A stretch of DNA of 64,000 nt from Cryptomeria japonica. Taxonomy: Eukaryota; Streptophyta; Pinopsida; Cupressales; Cupressaceae. Where the stretch lies: contig NC_081414.1 in NCBI RefSeq assembly GCF_030272615.1, positions 311,370,664 through 311,434,663 on the forward strand, in the 5' to 3' direction. Positions 1 through 10,189 of this stretch are shown piece by piece. A model generated the notes under the pieces. The model did no database searches, was not told where the DNA came from, and was given only the letters and a program-made list of their open reading frames with translations. Each line of letters begins with the position of its first letter. Position 1 is the stretch's first letter. A program made the translations under genes and the position numbers.

Positions 1-479
1 TTAACAGCATCTTCTTCCCTGTAATCATTACTTTCTATTTTATCATTATTTATTTTGTTCCTTATTTGCATCCACTATTGGTACTTTAAGTACCATTTAA
101 AAAAATGTTATAATATACATACAAAGAAAAATGGTTCTATGTGATAGATAACACCATATGCTAGTTGTACCTTTCAAGTGATGACAAAATATTACTAGGT
201 GTTTTCTAAATGAAGACAACATAATTCTAATGTTTTCCTACTTTCATCAAAACTGGGAAAACCCATTGAAATTAGTGTTCCACTATTTTTTAAATAAATC
301 TATAGATTTGAAAAGAAAATAATGTTGGAAGGTAGATTTAAATATTTGTATCCATTTGTAACAAAAAGAATTTGACTACCTTACATGAATTGCAAGATAT
401 CAAAATTTTCTTAAAAGCATGTATTATTTTTTTGAAAAATCTCAATTGTAGGGTCAACTTGAGAATGTTAACTGATTTG

Positions 480-1280
480 ATATTAATCAAAATATTTAAT
501 CTAACAACTTTGTTTCATTTTCTCAAGGAAACAAGGTAGCCCAAACTAGAAGACCAACCTTTCACGTCAAAGTGGTGAATGAATTTTGCCTTATTGATCC
601 GTTTGAGGCACAAGCTACAACTTCACCTTTTTGAGCCTTGTTGTGAATAAGACAAAGTTTCTTACCATTATATTTATAAAATTTGACCTTTAAGTAATTA
701 ATGACAAGGTGTTCTTAGTGAGATTTAGAATATAAAGAACCTTTGTAAATTATTGTAAATCTTAAATGGTAAAGAAATGTCATCTACACTCAACATTTCA
801 TAAGGTGTGAGACCACCAAATGAAACTCACCAATATGAACTAGAAGAGGTTAGATTCTAGAACCACTCTTGTTCTGCTATCATGTGTTTAGATGCACTAG
901 AATCAACATACCACATGATTTTTTTTGAAGTGGAGGCTTGAGTTTCTATAACATACAAAAAGTCTTCCTCATTAAAATCACTTGTTAAATCAACTTTCCC
1001 TTGTTGCTTCTTGTGTTTTTGTTGCGAATAGGAATTCTTCTTTTTGTCCTCTTGAGAAATTTGTTATAGCTTTTACTAGCTTGACTTATTATTTGCAAAT
1101 GAATTTTACCAACATTGCCAAAGATTGTAACACTTCTTCCTAAAAATGAACACTTATTTTTCTATGTATGCAAATCGTCTTGTTTGGGGTTTGATAAATT
1201 TTATAGTCCAATTTAATATTTAGGTTGCTTTCTCCTTCGTTGAGATGTGGAGGACTAATTGTCTAAAGAGTTTGTGGTCT
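480..1280 (-). pseudogene. Decayed Ty1-copia gag/protease fragment
   Basis: On the minus strand, positions 917-861 read WYVDSSASKHMIAEQEWF, which matches the aspartic protease active site of Ty1-copia elements (usual form W-x-D-S-G-A-x-x-H-M); the glycine after D-S is serine here. Upstream on the same strand, near 1127-1085, a C-Y-N stretch ending in F-A-N resembles a CCHC zinc knuckle whose second cysteine and histidine are lost, the latter to a stop. No integrase or reverse transcriptase follows towards position 1 and no LTR is visible. This is a small, old, non-functional remnant. The first 480 bases hold nothing I can identify. Confidence 0.5.
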
Positions 1281-1699
1281 CATCATGAGCTACATCTTTT
1301 TGTTGAAGCATATAACATATAATTGAACCTTGTAGAATTGTTGTATATGTTTGAAAAACAAATACAAAAATTCACAAGGTGTATATGATTGTTTGGAAGA
1401 GTGACAACAAAATAAAATTAAGTGGCAATAAATATAACAAATACATTTAAAATAAGGTTACAATAAAAACTAAAATGCATTTAAAATAATGATAATTAGT
1501 AAAACTATACCTCAAAAAATGATAATAATTTAAAATCTAAGATGCATAAAATTATACTTTTTAAAATTTAAAATGGTATGCTCCTCAACTTTGTAAAACA
1601 TTCTTTCAAAAAATAAAGAATATATATATAAAAAAATTCATACAAGGGTAATGTAGGGAATATTTTTAGAAGTCTACAAGGGTTTTGTGTCTTGTCTTT
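1281..1699. other. AT-rich stretch without recognisable features
   Basis: This interval is AT-rich, with short A and T runs and a TATATATA-like patch near 1621. It lies between the copia fragment and the 3' side of LINE-1. It may hold the decayed LINE 3' untranslated region, but no poly-T tract, which a minus-strand LINE tail should show, marks the end. Confidence 0.3.
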
Positions 1700-3852
1700 C
1701 TAGAAATTTGGCTCTAAATATATTCTAGGGCAAGTTAATTATAAAGCATGTTGTTTGTTGAATTGCTTGATTCTACACCATTAGTTTGTGTAGGTTTTGT
1801 GTGTCTGATTAAGTTGCTTATATTTTTTATTAAGTGCACAATAGTGTTGTCCACAAATTGTTGATGAGAAGAAGGAAGCAAAGAAGAGGTAGATTTAACC
1901 CCCTTAAGCAATGCCTCTTCTAGAGGTTCCTTTCGAGAACTTCATCCAAAATAATAAACAAATAAGGTGAGAGAGGTTCACCTTGTCTAAGTCATTTGTC
2001 ACACAGAAAATAACCCCTGCGAACACCATTAACAAGAATTGAGCACGTCAGGGTAGTGACACAAGCTTTATTTAAATTCATAATTTTTCCTTTAAAGCCA
2101 AACTTATGCATATCAAAAATAAAAAAAGGCCAAGAACCCTATCATAGGCATTGGAGATATCCAATTTTAATACCTTGCCCAACTTTTTTCTATACTCCAT
2201 TTAATGAATGTACATTCATGAGTGGATAAAGTAGTGTCCAAAATTTATCTACCTTTTATAAACCCTTTTTGATTAGGAGAGATCGACCAATGAAGGACAA
2301 CCTTTAATCTATTAATAGCAAGTTTAGAGAAAATTATGTAAACAATATTACATAAACTGATTGATCTATTGTCTTGCATAGAAGAAGCATCAAATTTCTT
2401 AGGAATTACTATTGTAAAGGTATAATTACACTAATTTAGAAGTCTACTTGACCTAAAGAAATTCTTTGTTGCATTTAGAAGGCCTATGGATATAACATCC
2501 CAATAATCTTGAAAGAATGAGGGAGGAAACTCATCAGGCCCAGGGGCCTTATATGCACCAAAGGAGTACACCACACTTTATACTTCTACCATCGAGATTG
2601 GTTTCCCCAAATCCTTAAGGTCCTAATTAGTCAACACATTGGGAATAACATCTAATAGATCATCCAAACCTTAAAAAATTAGGATTGGAATCAACGAAGG
2701 TTTATTTAAAGAAGGAAACGACTTCAACATTATCATTTTTATTGGATTGAACAATCCCTTCTTCAAGATCCGGGTTCCTTATCTAATGCCTACTTTTGTG
2801 TTTCTTTGTAGATTAATAAAATAATTTTATATTTCTATCCACCTCAATCAACCACTCAATCCTAGATTTATGTTTCTCAAAGACTTGCTCGATCTTTGAA
2901 AGTTTAATTCATTTAGTATGAAATTCTCTCTCTGTTTAGCACAAGTTTTCATATCATTATTTCTTTTCTCCAATCTTCCTTGGATATGTTTAATATCTCT
3001 AATCATGTTTTAAATTTAGTGGAATATTTTCACAACAAAAATCTTATTCTAACCTTTAACATTTTCTTTGACCACTTAAATAACTTCTAAGCAAGACAAT
3101 GCTTCAAAGTACCATAGCAAGATAGGTGCCACCAAGCTTTAAAAAGTTTCATGTAATCATGGTGGGAAGTCTACATTATTTCATACTTGAAAGGAAAGGG
3201 TCCCTTAACAACAACATCCTCCAAATTTAGTAAAATAACATTATGAATAGAACCAATCCTAAGAAGGGCAGATAAAGAAAGGTTGGGAAGAATATTCCAA
3301 CCACTGGAATATAGGAAGTTGTCTAGTTTAACTTGAATATGATTAATTCCTTTCCTTCTATTAGAACAAGTGAACATAGATCCTTGTAAGTCAATATCAT
3401 TAAGCCCCACAAATAAGAGAAAATTAGCACGAACAACCATATTATCTAAGAAATAATCCAAACTGCCCAATTTTCTAGAAAAAAATAGGGGCATGTTGAA
3501 ATCACCATCAAGCATCCAACAATCCAATTGTAGTAGAAATCAAAGAAAAAAAGTGATCCCAAAGTTGTTTCCTTGTAACCCTTGAATTTGGAACATAAAT
3601 ATTAATCAGATTTCACTTAGTAGAGCTATACAAATCTTCAATGAAGGCCATCATGTTGTTCTTTAAAAAAGGCCCTTTGATACCTTTTATTATAGTTAGA
3701 TTTCACAAAGTAACAATACCACCAAAATCCCCCTTAACATCACTAACACAGTAATTAACAAGAGGGCAAATATTCTTAATAACCTGGTCAAAAGAATTCA
3801 TTTGCAATCTTAGTTTCTTGAATAAGTAGAATATCAATTTTTAAATCAACTA
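1700..3852 (-). pseudogene. LINE-1 ORF2, 3' portion: endonuclease C-part and reverse transcriptase
   Basis: Minus-strand L1-type non-LTR retrotransposon ORF2. The open stretch 3527-3171 contains the endonuclease motif GDFNMPLF and the downstream DLQGSMFTCSNRRKG. Near 2570-2540 the reverse transcriptase motif KAPGPDEFPPSFF is readable, matching the usual K-A-P-G-P-D-G-F. Around 2040-1930 the series VNGV-GYF, LRQGEPLSPYLF and EVLERN follows. Near 1857-1846 the catalytic box reads FVDN instead of FADD. Many stops and frame changes make it non-functional. The 5' part of the same ORF lies at 9344-9418, beyond the inserted copia element. The 3' end is not marked by a poly-A tail, so the lower boundary is approximate. 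Confidence 0.85.
3848..3852. repeat. Target-site duplication AACTA, left copy
   Basis: AACTA directly precedes the TG of the left copia LTR, and an identical AACTA directly follows the CA of the right LTR at 9344-9348. A five-base duplication is the length made by Ty1-copia integrase. Confidence 0.9.
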
Positions 3853-4332
3853 TGTTGGTGTAATTATTTATTCATTATGGATATAATTACACTTTACTTA
3901 AGTTTACTTGGGTACATGCATATCATAGTAGTTTTCATATGAGACACTTAGGGAGATGTGCTACATTAGGAGTGTGTATGTAGGAGAATTTCCACCTTTT
4001 ATGGTGTGATCTTGTTTTTACTTATCATATCCACTTATTGTGGAGTGATAATTCCACCTTCGGTGGGTGATCCACCTCATGTGGAATATTATACTATTTC
4101 TCCTACCTACCCCTACCTACCCTTGCATCTCATTGAGCCACATGTCATCATTGTGTGCTCTCTCGACTCTTTGCCTTGCCTTTATAAACAGGCTCATCTA
4201 CATTGTATGCAACTTTTGATGATCCAGTTGATCAATATTTGCTCTTGATAGAATACAGTTTATTCCTATCATCTATTTTGTCTCTCTATTTTGTAATTTT
4301 CATTGAACTCTTGATCTTGGTGAAATCTCACA
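3853..4332 (+). repeat. copia-1 5' LTR
   Basis: Begins TGTTGGTG and ends CTCACA, so it has the TG...CA ends of LTRs. Near 4189 the sequence CTTTATAAAC is a plausible TATA element, repeated in the other LTR as CTTTATAAGT. It aligns base for base with 8865-9343 apart from scattered substitutions and a one-base indel. Confidence 0.92.
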
Positions 4333-4343
4333 TGGTATCAGAG
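4333..4343 (+). promoter_or_regulatory. Primer binding site for initiator-Met tRNA
   Basis: TGGTATCAGAG follows the LTR end without a gap. It is the standard plant copia primer site, complementary to the 3' end of initiator methionine tRNA, and sets the LTR boundary. Confidence 0.9.
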
Positions 4344-6433
4344 TCTAAAGGGTTTCATTGATCAGTCTTTTGGAGAAATTTTGGAGGCTTCAATTTTCGA
4401 TTCGGGGATCTGCATTTTTTGGGGGCATCTTACAGCGATTTGGACATCATGGTTGAGTCCGGTAGGCCATTTCCGTGAAAATTGAGTATAAATTCAGCCT
4501 ATTTTGGAGAAAAAAATTAGCTTATAAAGCTAGCGGTACAAATTTCATTAAAAAAAACAAATTACTTTTCTGCGGTTTTTTTAATCTGCATATTTTTTTT
4601 ATAGCTACAGTTTTTTAAATATAATTGTAAAGGTTTTATTATTTGAAAAAAAAAAAAATTGTATTTTTTAGGGGGGGCTTCCCCCTCGCCCTCCCCCTCG
4701 GACATGGTACTCTGCAGTTTGTATTGCAGGCGCCATTGTACCTGTTGTCACCATTGCACCATTGGTCCTCTTGCCGCTTTGTCCTTTTCCCAGCGACCTG
4801 TGCTACTGGTTCGAGACATCTCGCTGTCGTCCGTCCATGTAGGTCACTTGCTCTCCCGTCCGTTGGTGACCCTTTCTCCCATCGACCGTTCTTTCACCGC
4901 CGACCATATTTTCGCTAGCTCCTGGTCTCCAGTGATCTCCACTGCTCAGGTCACTTTGCACAGTGCCCTCATGCAACTTCCGCTCAACCCGCATCTCTCC
5001 TCGACGGTTTGTCTCCCATTGACATCTCTCTTGCACTGCCGCGACCCGCCGACACCTTGTAGCTCTTCGACATCGGCTGGTCCTTCCCCATCGCCGCCTT
5101 TCCCCGAGAGCCACTTTCTTGTCTCACTGCAAGTTGCCGTCTCTCTTCCTCCCTCCCCCTCGAACACCGTACTCTGCAGTTTGCAATGTAGGCACCATCA
5201 TACCTGCTGTCACCACTGCACCGCCGGTCCTCTTGCTGCTTCGTCCTTTTCCCGACAACCTGTGCTACTGGTCTGAGACATCCCGCTGTCGTCCACCCAT
5301 GCGGGTCGCTAGCTCTCCTGTCTGCCGGCAACCCTTGCTCCCATCGACCGTATTTATGCTAACTCTTGGTCTTTGGTGTTCTCCGCCACTTCGACCACTC
5401 CGCGTAGTGCCCCCGTGCAGCTTCTGCTTAACTTGCATCTCTCCTCGATGGTTTGTCTCCCGCCGACATCTCTCCTGCACTGCCGCGACCCGCTGGCACC
5501 CTGCAGCTTGACGACCCTGACTGGTTCTTCTCTGTCGTCGCCTTTCCCTGGGAGCCACCCTCCTGTCTCATTGCAGGTCGCCATCTCTCTTCCTCTGGGA
5601 GCCAGCCCACCGAAACCGTGCGCTAGCTCGCAGCCACTCGGACGTAGTACGCCACACATCAGTCAGTCACAAGCTCCATACAACAACTAGCAATGCCATG
5701 CATTCTGAAAGCATTCTGCCACCTCACCGAACAGTTGGTTGTCACAGCTGAGTCACCAACACATTATCCATACGGAATCCAGTAACCTTGCCTTTGTCAT
5801 CTTTGCCACGTGTCAGCCTGGTCAGTGCCATTTCAACCTGTCTGTACTATACGAACATCCACATGGGCAGGGAGGCGAAGTTTTTGTGACATCTAGACGA
5901 GTATCAAATTTACCCCCGTGGTTCGCTGATGTCAGCACCGCGTCAACAATATTTTGAATTTTTTTACCCCCTCAGTTGGCTTTTTGATTTTGCAGTCCAA
6001 CTTTAGGAGGACATATCTTGGTCATTTTTGCTCCTTTTGGGTGCAATTTTTTTTGATTTGGGCTAATTTTTTGTGCTCTTCACAATGGTGGAGGATTTTT
6101 TTGATTTTGATGGACGAATTTTTCAGAATTTGTAGTTTTTGATGACTATACCTGTCTAATCCTCAATTTTGCAAATTTAGAGGCTTTGTTTGGGGTCATA
6201 CGACCTCCTTTTCAGTTGCCGTTTTTTTGGAAGTGCATAATTTTTTGTCTACTTTCATAATCTGCCATTAGTTTGCAGTGATTTTGAGTAGAAATTGTAC
6301 TTTCAGTATTTGGTCATTTTTGGTGTATTTGGTACTTGTATTTTGCTTGGATCTCAATTTAGATCGCTTGCAGTAATTGTTGGAGTCTCTTATAGCCTAT
6401 TTGAGACATTTGTATTTGTTTCATTTGGGTGCT
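4344..6433 (+). other. Long untranslated leader of copia-1
   Basis: About 2.1 kb separates the primer site from gag, long for a copia leader. It starts AT-rich with A and T runs to about 4660, switches to a GC-rich, pyrimidine-biased block with an internal duplication (4686-5606), then returns to T-rich sequence from about 5950. Open frames cross the GC-rich block on both strands, but none shows a known domain or is kept in the same frame in both repeat copies. I treat them as chance frames. Confidence 0.7.
4686..5606. repeat. GC-rich tandem duplication, unit about 460 bp
   Basis: Two adjacent diverged copies, about 4686-5151 and 5152-5606. Anchors: ACTCTGCAGTTTG at 4709 and 5171, and ATCGACCGT at 4881 and 5343, both offset 462. 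Further on, GCAACTTCCGCTC at 4973 pairs with GCAGCTTCTGCTT at 5417 (offset 444), so the second copy lost about 18 bases. The plus strand is rich in C and T and the base composition contrasts sharply with the flanks. Function unknown. Confidence 0.85.
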
Positions 6434-8083
6434 ATGGGTTGTCCTATATTTCCACTTTTAACTCCTCATAATTATGCATCATGGAAGATTAAGGCATGGA
6501 GTAAACTAATGGAAAAAGGACTCATTCATTATGTAAATGGAATAATAATAGAACCACCCAATCCTAAGGCTGATCCTAATGCTCAAGTTGAATGGCTCAC
6601 TAAAAACTCTATGGCACTTGGAACTTTGAGAAAATATGTATCAGATAACCTCATTTTTTACATTGATAAATGTACTACAATTAAAGAGGCTTGGGATATT
6701 TATGACAAATTGTATGGCCAAGTTGACGGGATTAAGGTCTACAAGATTGATAGTGAACTCACAACATTGGATCCCAAGGATTTTGATACAATCCAAGATT
6801 ATGTCACAAAAGAAAATGAGCTAAGAGCAAAGCTAAAGGATTATGGAATTGACAAGAAGGATGCTCAATTGGTTTATAACTTACTGGATAAGCTTCTATA
6901 AAATTATGTAGCCTTTGTATATAGTTTTCACACCCATAGGCTAGCTCAAGGTTCCTCATACACTTCTCCCTCATTTGATGCATTTACGGAGATGTTAATA
7001 CTTGAGCAATCTAAGTTGACCAAGATGAGGATTCTCAAATCTTCAAAGTCAAAAGCATTGGTGGCTAACAAATGGAATCAAAACAATCAAGGAAAAGGAA
7101 AGAACCAAAAGCAACCTAAGCCTAAACAAGATGGAGCATAATCCTCCTCTCCACAACAAGGTAATTCTACATCCTCACCTAAGAGGAAATCTAAGGACAA
7201 TATTTTTTGTGCATATTTCAAGAAGTCAGGACATGATGAACATCATTGTTATAAGAAGGATACTGATGAGTTGAAGAATCTTCTTGAGAAGAACATAATT
7301 AGTTTGCCTTCTAGAATGTCTACATCGCCTTCTTCTTCCAAGGAAAAGGATAAAGGAAAGGATCACTCTTTTGGGATAGATAAAGGAAAGGGACAAGCTT
7401 TTTGTGCTACTACAAGTCATGATTCAGGAATATGGCTTCTAGATTTCGGGGCTTCTCATCATATGGCATCTTCATAGTCTATGTTCTCTTCATTTGAGCC
7501 TTGCCACATGCCGCAGATTTTGATGGGCAATCATACATACATGGATGTGATTGGGAAAGGATCTATTGCCATTGGGGATAACTCCTTCAATAATGTGTTG
7601 TGTGTACCCCACTTGACAAACAATCTTCTTTCCATCTATCAAATCACACATGGGGCAACTAGGAAAACTGTGGAGTTCACATCTGATTTAGTTATCATTA
7701 GAGACTTGGAGACTAGAGCTATCATTGCAAATGGGGTGGTTGATCATGCATCTCAGTTGTACTCCTTTTCACATTTTGGTCCTATTGATGAGATTGAATC
7801 TTCACATGATGATTCAAATTTTGAGGAGAACTTTGGGTACTTAAACTTGGGGATTCTCACATGTGACCTCGTTCTTGAGCCTTCCATTTCATCTCCTCCT
7901 CTTGATATCACATCACCTATTGCATTTGATGATGCAATGAGTGCGACAATTTTGCCTTCTTGTGATTCAGTGCAACAAGATATTCATTGTCTTCCAGCTT
8001 CAGTTGATTGGGATGGAGTACTTGACAGACATTGCAGGTTTGTTTGTGGAGTCCTACATTGCAGATTTGGGAGACATCATTGA
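6434..8083 (+). pseudogene. copia-1 gag-protease
   Basis: One reading frame, broken by stops at 6899-6901, about 7138 and about 7475. The start chosen is ATG 6434 (MGCPIFPLLTPHNYASWK), the usual N-terminus of plant copia gag; an upstream in-frame ATG at 6377 is less typical. The gag core covers roughly residues 1-155. A zinc knuckle near 7207-7254 reads FCAYFKKSGHDEHHC with the second cysteine replaced by phenylalanine. The protease site at about 7431-7464 reads WLLDFGASHHM, where the catalytic D-S-G is D-F-G, so the enzyme should be dead. VLCVPHLTNNLLSIYQIT follows as in the pre-integrase region. After about 7800 the frame runs into sequence unlike any pol domain and stops at 8083. Confidence 0.85.
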
Positions 8084-8855
8084 TGACATTCATCTTCTCT
8101 TTGATGAAGATGATCCTTCTTTGATTGTTACAAGGGAACACTCTGACCTCTTGGGCATTCTCTACATGATCATTCTTTTGAGGTTGACATGATTGTGGAT
8201 ACTTTTGTACAACAGTTGGCGTAGGTCTCTTTATCCTTAGAGGAGACATGTGAGTCTTTGGATATTGTTCTACTTTCATCTCCACTAGATTTTTGAGTGC
8301 CTTTTTCAGTAGTGTCGAGCAATTTACCACCTTTGGAGGGGGTAACCTTCAGCTTCGACATGGGGACAACTGAGTAGTTTTCAGAGACTTCATTCATCAT
8401 TCATTTTTTCCTACATTTTCCCTTCATGATTGGGGAGGCTTCATAGTTACACCTTTGGTTTTGTTTCTTCCTAAGGGGAGGAACGTTGTTCGACATTTGT
8501 GGAGCAGTTTATTCATTCAACTTCAAGCTTCTACCATTGGTGCAGATTATACATTGAGGGGGGGGCTACCTAGTCTCTCTTCTTCTCTCATATGGGGGGG
8601 ACTTTTTCCTCACATGGGGTTTTGTCCTTCACATGCTTCTTTGAGAGCTCTTTGTATAGTTTTCATCTCTCTTTTGGGGGAGAGTTTTTTCCCCTTTGTT
8701 TTTTCTCTCTTTCTCTATTTGTGAGAGATTTCATTACATTGGTTTGCGTGCATTTGCATTTGTACATGGGTACCTAACATGGCCTAGTAGCTAGGACCCA
8801 TCTTGCATTGCTTAGTTGCATTGTAGACTTAAGTGCATTCCCCTAAGTTGCACTT
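8084..8855 (+). other. copia-1 3' non-coding segment replacing pol
   Basis: Where integrase, RT and RNase H should lie there is about 0.8 kb of T-rich sequence with runs of G near 8561-8600 and no pol motif in any frame. It ends in CACTTAAGGGAGAG before the right LTR. Confidence 0.7.
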
Positions 8856-8864
8856 AAGGGAGAG
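8856..8864 (+). promoter_or_regulatory. copia-1 polypurine tract
   Basis: AAGGGAGAG abuts the TG of the right LTR. This is the expected plus-strand priming site. Confidence 0.88.
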
Positions 8865-9343
8865 TGTTGGTGTAATTATTTATTCATTATGGATATAATT
8901 ACACTTTACTTAAGTTTACTTAGGTACATGCATATCATAGTAGTTTACATATGAGACACTTAGGGAGATGTGTTACATTGGGAATGTGTATGTAGGAGAA
9001 TTTCCACCTTTTATGGTGTGATCTTGTTTTTACTTATCATATCCACTTATTGTGGAGTGATAATTCCACCTTTGGTGGGTAATCCACCTCATGTGGAATA
9101 TTATACTATTTCTCCTACCTACCCCTACCTACCCTTGCATCTCATTAAGCCACATGTCATCATTGTGTTCTCTCTTGTCTCTTAGCCTTGCCTTTATAAG
9201 TAGGCTCATCTACATTGTATGCAACTTTTGATGATCCAGTTGATCAGTATTTGCTCTTGATAGAATACACTTTATCCTATCATCTATTTTGTCTCTCTAT
9301 TTTGTACTTTTCATTGAGCTCTTGATCTTGGCAAAATCTCACA
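8865..9343 (+). repeat. copia-1 3' LTR
   Basis: Begins TGTTGGTG and ends TCTCACA, and matches 3853-4332 with about two dozen differences. It is followed by the target duplication AACTA at 9344-9348. Confidence 0.92.
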
Positions 9344-9418
9344 AACTATACAGCTCTTAATAAGATGTTTCTTAAAATGTCTATTCCACCCTCTAATATT
9401 TGAAGACACAATCTTCAT
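9344..9418 (-). pseudogene. LINE-1 ORF2, 5' end (endonuclease N-terminus)
   Basis: Reading down from ATG at 9418 gives MKIVSSNIRGWNRHFKK, the start of an AP-type endonuclease domain (usual form M-K-I-x-S-W-N-I-R-G). Crossing the copia insertion to 3852, the frame continues with the Q-E-T-K motif (IDILLIQETKIA), which ties the two halves together as one disrupted gene. The W of S-W-N is serine here. Confidence 0.85.
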
Positions 9419-9900
9419 ATCAATCTTAGGATGAAGGTTAGTACAACCATGCTATATATAGTAGATGGAAACTTCCTCATAAAAATAAAATTTCTTTTAT
9501 TTTCTAAGCCGCAAGAGGTTCTCTGAAGTTTTATGTTTACTTGAGGCAACATTATGTGCTCCATCACAAGCTCTAGTTCCCTTTGAGAAGGTCTGCCTTG
9601 TCTACTTTCTCCCCCAACAACTATTTTTTCTTCTTTTTGGTTTCCCATTGACTTGAGTGCATTCCTCTTCTAAGGTACCTTCAAAAAGATCCAGAGGAGG
9701 CATTTGAGTAGCATTAGCACCAAATTCCAACAAGGAGAGAGACTAGTGAAAATCTCTACTTCAACCACCCAAAGAACAATTAAATGTACCAAATTCATCC
9801 ATATTAATAGCCTTGTCACAAGTTTAATTATCTAAAACTAATGATTTGTGGAATAATTTCTAATTGTTTCTTTTTGTCTTTATGCATCTCAAATATCCAC
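9415..9900 (-). pseudogene. LINE-1 ORF1 C-terminal remnant
   Basis: Minus-strand sequence just upstream of the ORF2 start. An open stretch 9648-9415 begins MGNQKEEKIVVGGESRQGR and is charged and Q/K/R-rich, as expected of the tail of a plant LINE ORF1, but I see no diagnostic domain. Above 9650 the frame is broken. The call rests mainly on position. Confidence 0.4.
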
Positions 9901-9949
9901 CAGCTAAATGCAATGATTTTATTTTTATAATGTTTTAAAACTATGGTTG

Positions 9950-10140
9950 TGACAACTAGTGTCTAGAGATAGATGTTGAATGAAATATTTCTCCAAGATC
10001 CTCACTTAGGACTCCATCTTAGAGACTTCAATAGTTTTTACTAACAATGGAAACACCTAAAAATTGTGCAAACAATTGTAAACCAATGTGAATGATTAGG
10101 AGATCACACCTAATATCATGGTACAAATTATCTCCATGGT
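9950..10140. repeat. Repeat R1, left segment
   Basis: GAGATCACACCTAATATCATGGTAC near 10,100 matches GGATATCACACTTAATCTCATGGTAC near 40,907. Weaker similarity extends left, for example TTCAATAGTTTTTACTAACAATGG against CTCAACTAGGTTTTTATAGCATGAG. The right part of the same repeat resumes after the copia-2 LTR at about 14,150-14,430. An 18-base motif, TCCATGGTACAA[A/C]TTATC, is tandemly repeated at about 10,119-10,155. Confidence 0.6.
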
Positions 10141-10189
10141 ACAACTTATCTCCATGAAAAGGCTATTTGTACGAGGTATGTACTGAATC

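Larger units (their letters stand above)
3853..9343 (+). mobile_element. Complete non-autonomous Ty1-copia element (copia-1)
   Basis: A bounded LTR element of about 5.49 kb inserted in LINE-1. It has two LTRs of about 480 bases (3853-4332 and 8865-9343), AACTA target duplications, a primer binding site just after the left LTR and a polypurine tract just before the right LTR. The LTRs differ at roughly two dozen sites by eye, near 95 percent identity. The only coding potential is gag plus protease (6434-8083); I find no integrase, reverse transcriptase or RNase H. It therefore depended on enzymes from another element. The layout resembles the plant non-autonomous class called TR-GAG, but the large GC-rich duplicated leader (4660-5700) is unusual. 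Transcription is to the right. Confidence 0.9.

Noticed and set aside
4643-5690. Overlapping open frames on both strands as genes
   Set aside because: They arise from the GC-rich, stop-poor duplication; no frame is kept in step between the two repeat copies and no domain is visible.
7917-8400. Minus-strand frames opposite copia-1 gag-protease end
   Set aside because: They lie antisense to the element with no motif, and copia-1 transcription is to the right.
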